Source of the DNA: Bdellovibrionales bacterium
GTDB taxonomy: Bacteria; Bdellovibrionota; Bacteriovoracia; Bacteriovoracales; Bacteriovoracaceae
Assembly: GCA_005791855.1 (NCBI GenBank)
Contig: SXUH01000336.1
Span: 1-7,698, forward strand
Direction of reading: 5' to 3'
DNA: 7,698 nucleotides
Under the pieces are notes generated by a model. It was not told the DNA's origin, did not search any database, and was given only the letters and a program-made list of their open reading frames with translations. A program made the translations under genes and the position numbers. Positions 5,222 through 7,698 of this stretch are shown piece after piece; position 1 is the first letter of the stretch, and every line of letters starts with the position of its first letter.

Positions 5222-6297
5222 GTCTTCCGGATCACCGTGAAGTCGTACATGCGGGTGCAGTCCTTCTTCGCGAGCGCCTCGTTCTGCCGCGGGTCCGTCG
5301 TCCACGGGAGGTCGATGGAGAAGGTCGGCTTGCGCATGAAGGTCCGGATGACGATGAGGGCGCCCGTCCTGATCCCGGGCGGGAGGCCCGAGATGAACCC
5401 GCCGACCTCGTCGTCCCGCATGTAGGAGAAGGTGTCGGAGAGGGAGTAGAAGTCGTGGGGCTTCTGCTTCAGGAGCTCGAGGAGGTTGCCCTTGTGGAAG
5501 GTGATCGCCGTCTGCGAGTGCTTCACCGCCTGGTAGACGTCCTCCCGGCATTCGATGGGGAAGCTCTCGGGCCGGGAGAGGGAGTTCTCGAAGATCATGG
5601 AGAGGAAGTAGTTCTGGCGCACGAGGGTGTTCTGGAAGAGGTCGTCGAACTCCCGGGCGACGAACTGGGCCGCGGTGAGCTCCGAGGTCCGGAGCTCGGC
5701 GCCGCCGGCGAAGGACCCTTTGTAGAGGAGCTTGTTGGCCACCCACTCGTTCATCACGATCCGCGTGTAGAGCCGGAAGAGCCGGGGCTTCCACTTGTAG
5801 AGGTAGTGGCGCTGCTCCTGCATGGTCTGGGAGTTGAACACGGTGGCCAGGTCGCTGAAGGTCAGCCAGACGAAGAACCGCCCGAGGTTCATGAAGTGGC
5901 GCTCCCACTTCCCGAGGTAGATGAAGCCGTCGTGGATCCAGAAGGCCTCGGTCTCCTTCCAGTGGGCGAGGTCCTCCGGGGAGAGGTGGATCTTCCCCAG
6001 GAGGTCGGCGCGGGTGTAGCCCCGCTGGGAGAGCTTGAGGTAGCCCAGGAGGTAGAGGTAGTCCTGGTAGTTGAGGTGCTTGATGGCGTGGTAGCGCAGG
6101 CGGAAGAGCTTGAGCTGGGTCTCCGAGAGGTCGACGATGTGGAGCTCCTTCGGATCCTTCGCCAGGAGGGGGATGACCCGGCTCCCGGAGCCGCACACGG
6201 AGAAGACCGAGGAGAGGCCCCGCGGCAGGAGGTCGTACTCGACGGTGGTGTCCTCGTTTGCGAGGCTGTAGTTGAGGCCCACGAAGTACTTACTCAT
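5218..6297 (-). CDS. DUF3419/BtaA-like S-adenosylmethionine-dependent 3-amino-3-carboxypropyl transferase
   Basis: 359 residues from the ATG at 6297. The N-terminus reads MSKYFVGLNYSLANEDTTVE, matching the Y-A-x-x-x-E-D motif that opens BtaA/DUF3419 proteins. Then follow VFSVCGSGSRVIPLLA (31-46), the SAM-binding glycine loop, and ELHIVDLSETQLKLF (51-65), with acidic D56 closing strand 2. Near the C-terminus, FHKGNLLELLKQKPHDFYSL, SYMRDDEVGGFISGLPPG and ALIVIRTFM parallel the late Rossmann strands of the family. BtaA transfers the 3-amino-3-carboxypropyl group of SAM to diacylglycerol, the first step of betaine lipid (DGTS) synthesis. Here the acceptor is unknown, and the usual BtaB N-methyltransferase is not visible. 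The gene overlaps the GNAT gene by 8 nt (ATGAGTAA), so the two are coupled. An ATG at 6306 would add three residues, but the ribosome site favours 6297. The likely location is cytoplasmic or membrane-peripheral. Confidence 0.82.
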   Translation of the reverse strand: MSKYFVGLNYSLANEDTTVEYDLLPRGLSSVFSVCGSGSRVIPLLAKDPKELHIVDLSETQLKLFRLRYHAIKHLNYQDYLYLLGYLKLSQRGYTRADLLGKIHLSPEDLAHWKETEAFWIHDGFIYLGKWERHFMNLGRFFVWLTFSDLATVFNSQTMQEQRHYLYKWKPRLFRLYTRIVMNEWVANKLLYKGSFAGGAELRTSELTAAQFVAREFDDLFQNTLVRQNYFLSMIFENSLSRPESFPIECREDVYQAVKHSQTAITFHKGNLLELLKQKPHDFYSLSDTFSYMRDDEVGGFISGLPPGIRTGALIVIRTFMRKPTFSIDLPWTTDPRQNEALAKKDCTRMYDFTVIRKT

Positions 6298-7360
6298 TTC
6301 CGACATCCTTGTTCAGCAGTAGGTAGTTATGTTTCCAGGTTAGCCAGGTGGTCTTGCTTGCGTTCTTCTCGATCCCTTCGCTCGCGATCCCCGAGCGCAC
6401 CAGCGCCGAGATGGTTCCCTTCTTGCCAAGCCGGAAGGACTGCTTGACGGCGTTGTAGATGAGGCCCGAGGAGAGGTTCTGCCCCTGGTACTTCGGCGTC
6501 ACGGCGATGGACTTGATCACCAGGAAGTCCCCGTCGTAGAAGGCGAAGATGAAGCCCGCGATCTCCCCCTCCGGCGAGACGAGGAGGCTCGACGGCGTGA
6601 AGTCGTAGGCCCGGAGGGCGACGGCGTAGAGGCCCCGGAAGGTCTCGAGGTCGATGGGTTCGAAGAGGAGGGCGTCCTTGAAGACCTCCTGGCTGATCTC
6701 GTAGCAGGCCGGCACCTCGTGGCTCAGGAACCTCTCGGCGTCGAAGGGCCTCATGGTGAACCCGCGGGCCAGGACGTTCCTGTAGGAGCGCTTCATGGCC
6801 CCCGTCCCGAGGCAGAAGGAGCCGAGGCGCAGGTGCGGGAAGAAGACCGTGCGGTAGTAGGCGAAGTCCGAGAAGCCGAGCTTCCGGAAGGCGTCGATGT
6901 ACTCCGGCGGCGTGGTGGGTTCCCACTTGTAGCGCGGGAAGAACTTCTTCCCCGGCACGGAGAAGCGGTAGTTGAACCAGGTGTTGATGTCCACCGGGCC
7001 CACGAGCTTCCGGACCCCTTCCTTCCGGCCCCAGAAGCCGAGGAAGTCCTTCAGGAAGTCGACCGCCGCGGAGAGGTCCGCGTGGGCGAGGTCGGCTTCG
7101 AAGAAGCCGACGGTGGCGACGGCCGGGTCCGCGGGGGTGACCCGCAGGCTTAGCCGGAGGAGGGCCTCGTCCCGGGAGTTGCGCACGAGCCAGAAGGTCG
7201 AGCCGTGGGCGAAGCCCCAGGCCAGGAGTCTGCGGGTCTGCTCGGGAGCAGCGACGCCGACCCTGTAGTCGGGAGCGCGGACCTTCTGGGCGAAGGCGAC
7301 GAACTCGTCGACCAGGGCCGCATCGGTTTGGAGAATGGCGACGGCCTTGAAGGTTCCCAT
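6290..7360 (-). CDS. GNAT-superfamily acyltransferase-like protein, apparent tandem GNAT fold
   Basis: 356 residues, about twice a single GNAT domain. The C-terminal half (about 220-335) has the recognisable core: EGEIAGFIFAFYDGDFLVIK (264-283), the beta-4 strand KSIAVTP (283-289) and the CoA-loop YQGQNLSSGLIYNAV (291-305). The N-terminal half (about 1-175) appears to be a diverged second copy: FWLVRNSRDEALLRLSLRV, then VATVGFFEAD (81-90), then VGPVDINTWFNYRFSV (120-135) and a LGFSDFAYYRTVFF end (161-174). The overall plan resembles YghO-like long GNAT proteins; GNAT enzymes transfer an acyl group from acyl-CoA to an amine. The usual R/Q-x-x-G-x-G/A loop is changed here to Q292-G-Q-N-L-S297, so activity is not assured. 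The ATG directly follows the TAG of the upstream gene (7361-7363), and its end overlaps the DUF3419 start. Both features indicate one operon. Substrate unknown; linkage suggests an amino group on the DUF3419 product. Confidence 0.78.
   Translation of the reverse strand: MGTFKAVAILQTDAALVDEFVAFAQKVRAPDYRVGVAAPEQTRRLLAWGFAHGSTFWLVRNSRDEALLRLSLRVTPADPAVATVGFFEADLAHADLSAAVDFLKDFLGFWGRKEGVRKLVGPVDINTWFNYRFSVPGKKFFPRYKWEPTTPPEYIDAFRKLGFSDFAYYRTVFFPHLRLGSFCLGTGAMKRSYRNVLARGFTMRPFDAERFLSHEVPACYEISQEVFKDALLFEPIDLETFRGLYAVALRAYDFTPSSLLVSPEGEIAGFIFAFYDGDFLVIKSIAVTPKYQGQNLSSGLIYNAVKQSFRLGKKGTISALVRSGIASEGIEKNASKTTWLTWKHNYLLLNKDVGNE
6306..6310 (-). promoter_or_regulatory. Shine-Dalgarno sequence (AAGGA) that sets the DUF3419 start
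   Basis: On the minus strand AAGGA lies 8 nt before the ATG at 6297, an ideal spacing. For the alternative ATG at 6306 the same sequence overlaps the start codon itself and could not act. The site therefore decides for the shorter protein. Confidence 0.6.
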
Positions 7361-7698
7361 CTACTCGAGGATCCTGATCTCGCCTTTCCCGGCGTCCATC
7401 CTGACTCGCATCCCCGTCTTCAGTCTCTTCATGAGGCCTCCGTGCACGCCCACGATGGTGGGGATCCCGAGTTCCCGCGCCACCACCGCCGAGTGGGAGA
7501 GGAGGCTCCCGCGTTCGATGAGGAGCCCGCTGGTGGAAGGGAAGAGCGGGACCCAGCCCGGGTCGGTTCGCTCGGAGACCATGATCTCTCCTCGGAGGTT
7601 CTCCGCGTCCTTGGCTTCCCTCACCACGCGGATGACTCCTTCCACGATCCCCGGACAGCAGGGGGTCCCGAGGAGGACGTTCGGGTCATCGGAGACCG
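7361..7698 (-). CDS. PEP-utilising (phosphohistidine) mobile domain at the C-terminus of a dikinase-like enzyme, partial
   Basis: The last 111 residues of a protein whose start is beyond the window edge. The frame is open through 7698. It reads LLGTPCCPGIVEGVIRVV, then IMVSERTDPGWVPLFP, then GLLIERGSLLSHSAVVAREL and GIPTIVGV. This is the swivelling phosphohistidine domain shared by PEP synthase, pyruvate phosphate dikinase and rifampin phosphotransferase, with the catalytic His in LLSHSAVVARE encoded at 7493-7495. The protein stops soon after this domain. In PEP synthase and PPDK the His domain is followed by a large PEP/pyruvate TIM barrel, so this is not a canonical PpsA. A domain at the very C-terminus fits the rifampin-phosphotransferase-like layout (ATP-grasp, substrate domain, His domain), which uses ATP to phosphorylate a small molecule. 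The ATP-grasp part would lie upstream and cannot be seen. It is the first visible gene of a three-gene minus-strand operon. Confidence 0.88.
   Translation of the reverse strand, partial: VSDDPNVLLGTPCCPGIVEGVIRVVREAKDAENLRGEIMVSERTDPGWVPLFPSTSGLLIERGSLLSHSAVVARELGIPTIVGVHGGLMKRLKTGMRVRMDAGKGEIRILE

Noticed and set aside
4442..6196. 584-codon minus-strand frame spanning the pilin end, the 230-residue gene and the DUF3419 gene
   Set aside because: It runs through three well-supported genes on both strands and gives a low-complexity Pro/Arg/Leu/His-rich product. It is a high-GC artefact.
6298..6306. Alternative ATG at 6306 for the DUF3419 gene
   Set aside because: It has no usable ribosome site, because AAGGA overlaps it. 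ATG 6297 has AAGGA at 8 nt and gives the expected N-terminus.
5116..6447. 443-codon plus-strand frame opposite the DUF3419 gene
   Set aside because: The product is a Val/Glu/Leu/Gly/Pro-rich low-complexity chain with no domain. The minus strand here encodes a recognisable SAM-dependent enzyme.
7361..7645. Treating the phosphohistidine domain as a complete small protein starting at GTG 7645
   Set aside because: The frame stays open to the window edge, and the upstream residues (LLGTPCCPGI) are the conserved start of the same domain, so the protein continues beyond the window.

Overview
The window is a GC-rich, gene-dense bacterial chromosome segment with no mobile elements, RNA genes, CRISPR or long intergenic gaps. 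The organism is Gram-negative: it carries two lipopolysaccharide core glycosyltransferases. The mix of a hemB end, a waaF-like and a divergent waaA-like gene, a short Flp-type pilin with an NPNSF tail, and several large conserved-looking orphans suggests a high-GC member of the Bdellovibrionota or another former deltaproteobacterial lineage. That placement is inference from gene content and style, not from a marker gene.

Left block, plus strand, 1-5221. It holds the last codons of hemB (porphobilinogen synthase), a membrane-anchored helical protein of unknown function (66-632), a GT9 heptosyltransferase (646-1701), a divergent Kdo-transferase-like protein (1698-2957), a protein that looks like a degenerate FAD-dependent oxidoreductase (2951-4291), a 73-residue Flp/type IVb pilin-like protein (4306-4527) and an unrecognised 230-residue protein (4529-5221). 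Genes overlap or nearly touch, so some read-through transcription is likely. Three of them (646, 2951, 4306) have no Shine-Dalgarno sequence. Instead each has a -10-like hexamer (TATAAT, TAAGAT, TATAAT) ending exactly 6 nt before the ATG. This geometry places the transcription start on the A of the start codon and suggests leaderless mRNAs. The other genes in the block use purine-rich ribosome sites and translational coupling.

Right block, minus strand, 7698 down to 5218. It is a tight operon: the C-terminal phosphohistidine (PEP-utilising mobile) domain of a dikinase-like enzyme, then a tandem-GNAT acyltransferase-like protein, then a DUF3419/BtaA-like SAM-dependent 3-amino-3-carboxypropyl transferase. 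Junctions are TAG/ATG abutting and an 8-nt overlap. Together they look like a small-molecule or lipid-headgroup modification pathway, possibly an unusual aminolipid. BtaB, the methyltransferase expected for betaine lipid, is not in view.

The two blocks converge on a shared CTAG in which both stop codons overlap. I see no terminator there, so the transcripts probably overlap at their 3' ends.

The observations most worth following up are the triple leaderless-promoter pattern, the dikinase-GNAT-DUF3419 operon, and the oxidoreductase-like protein with an eroded dinucleotide-binding loop beside an orphan pilin.
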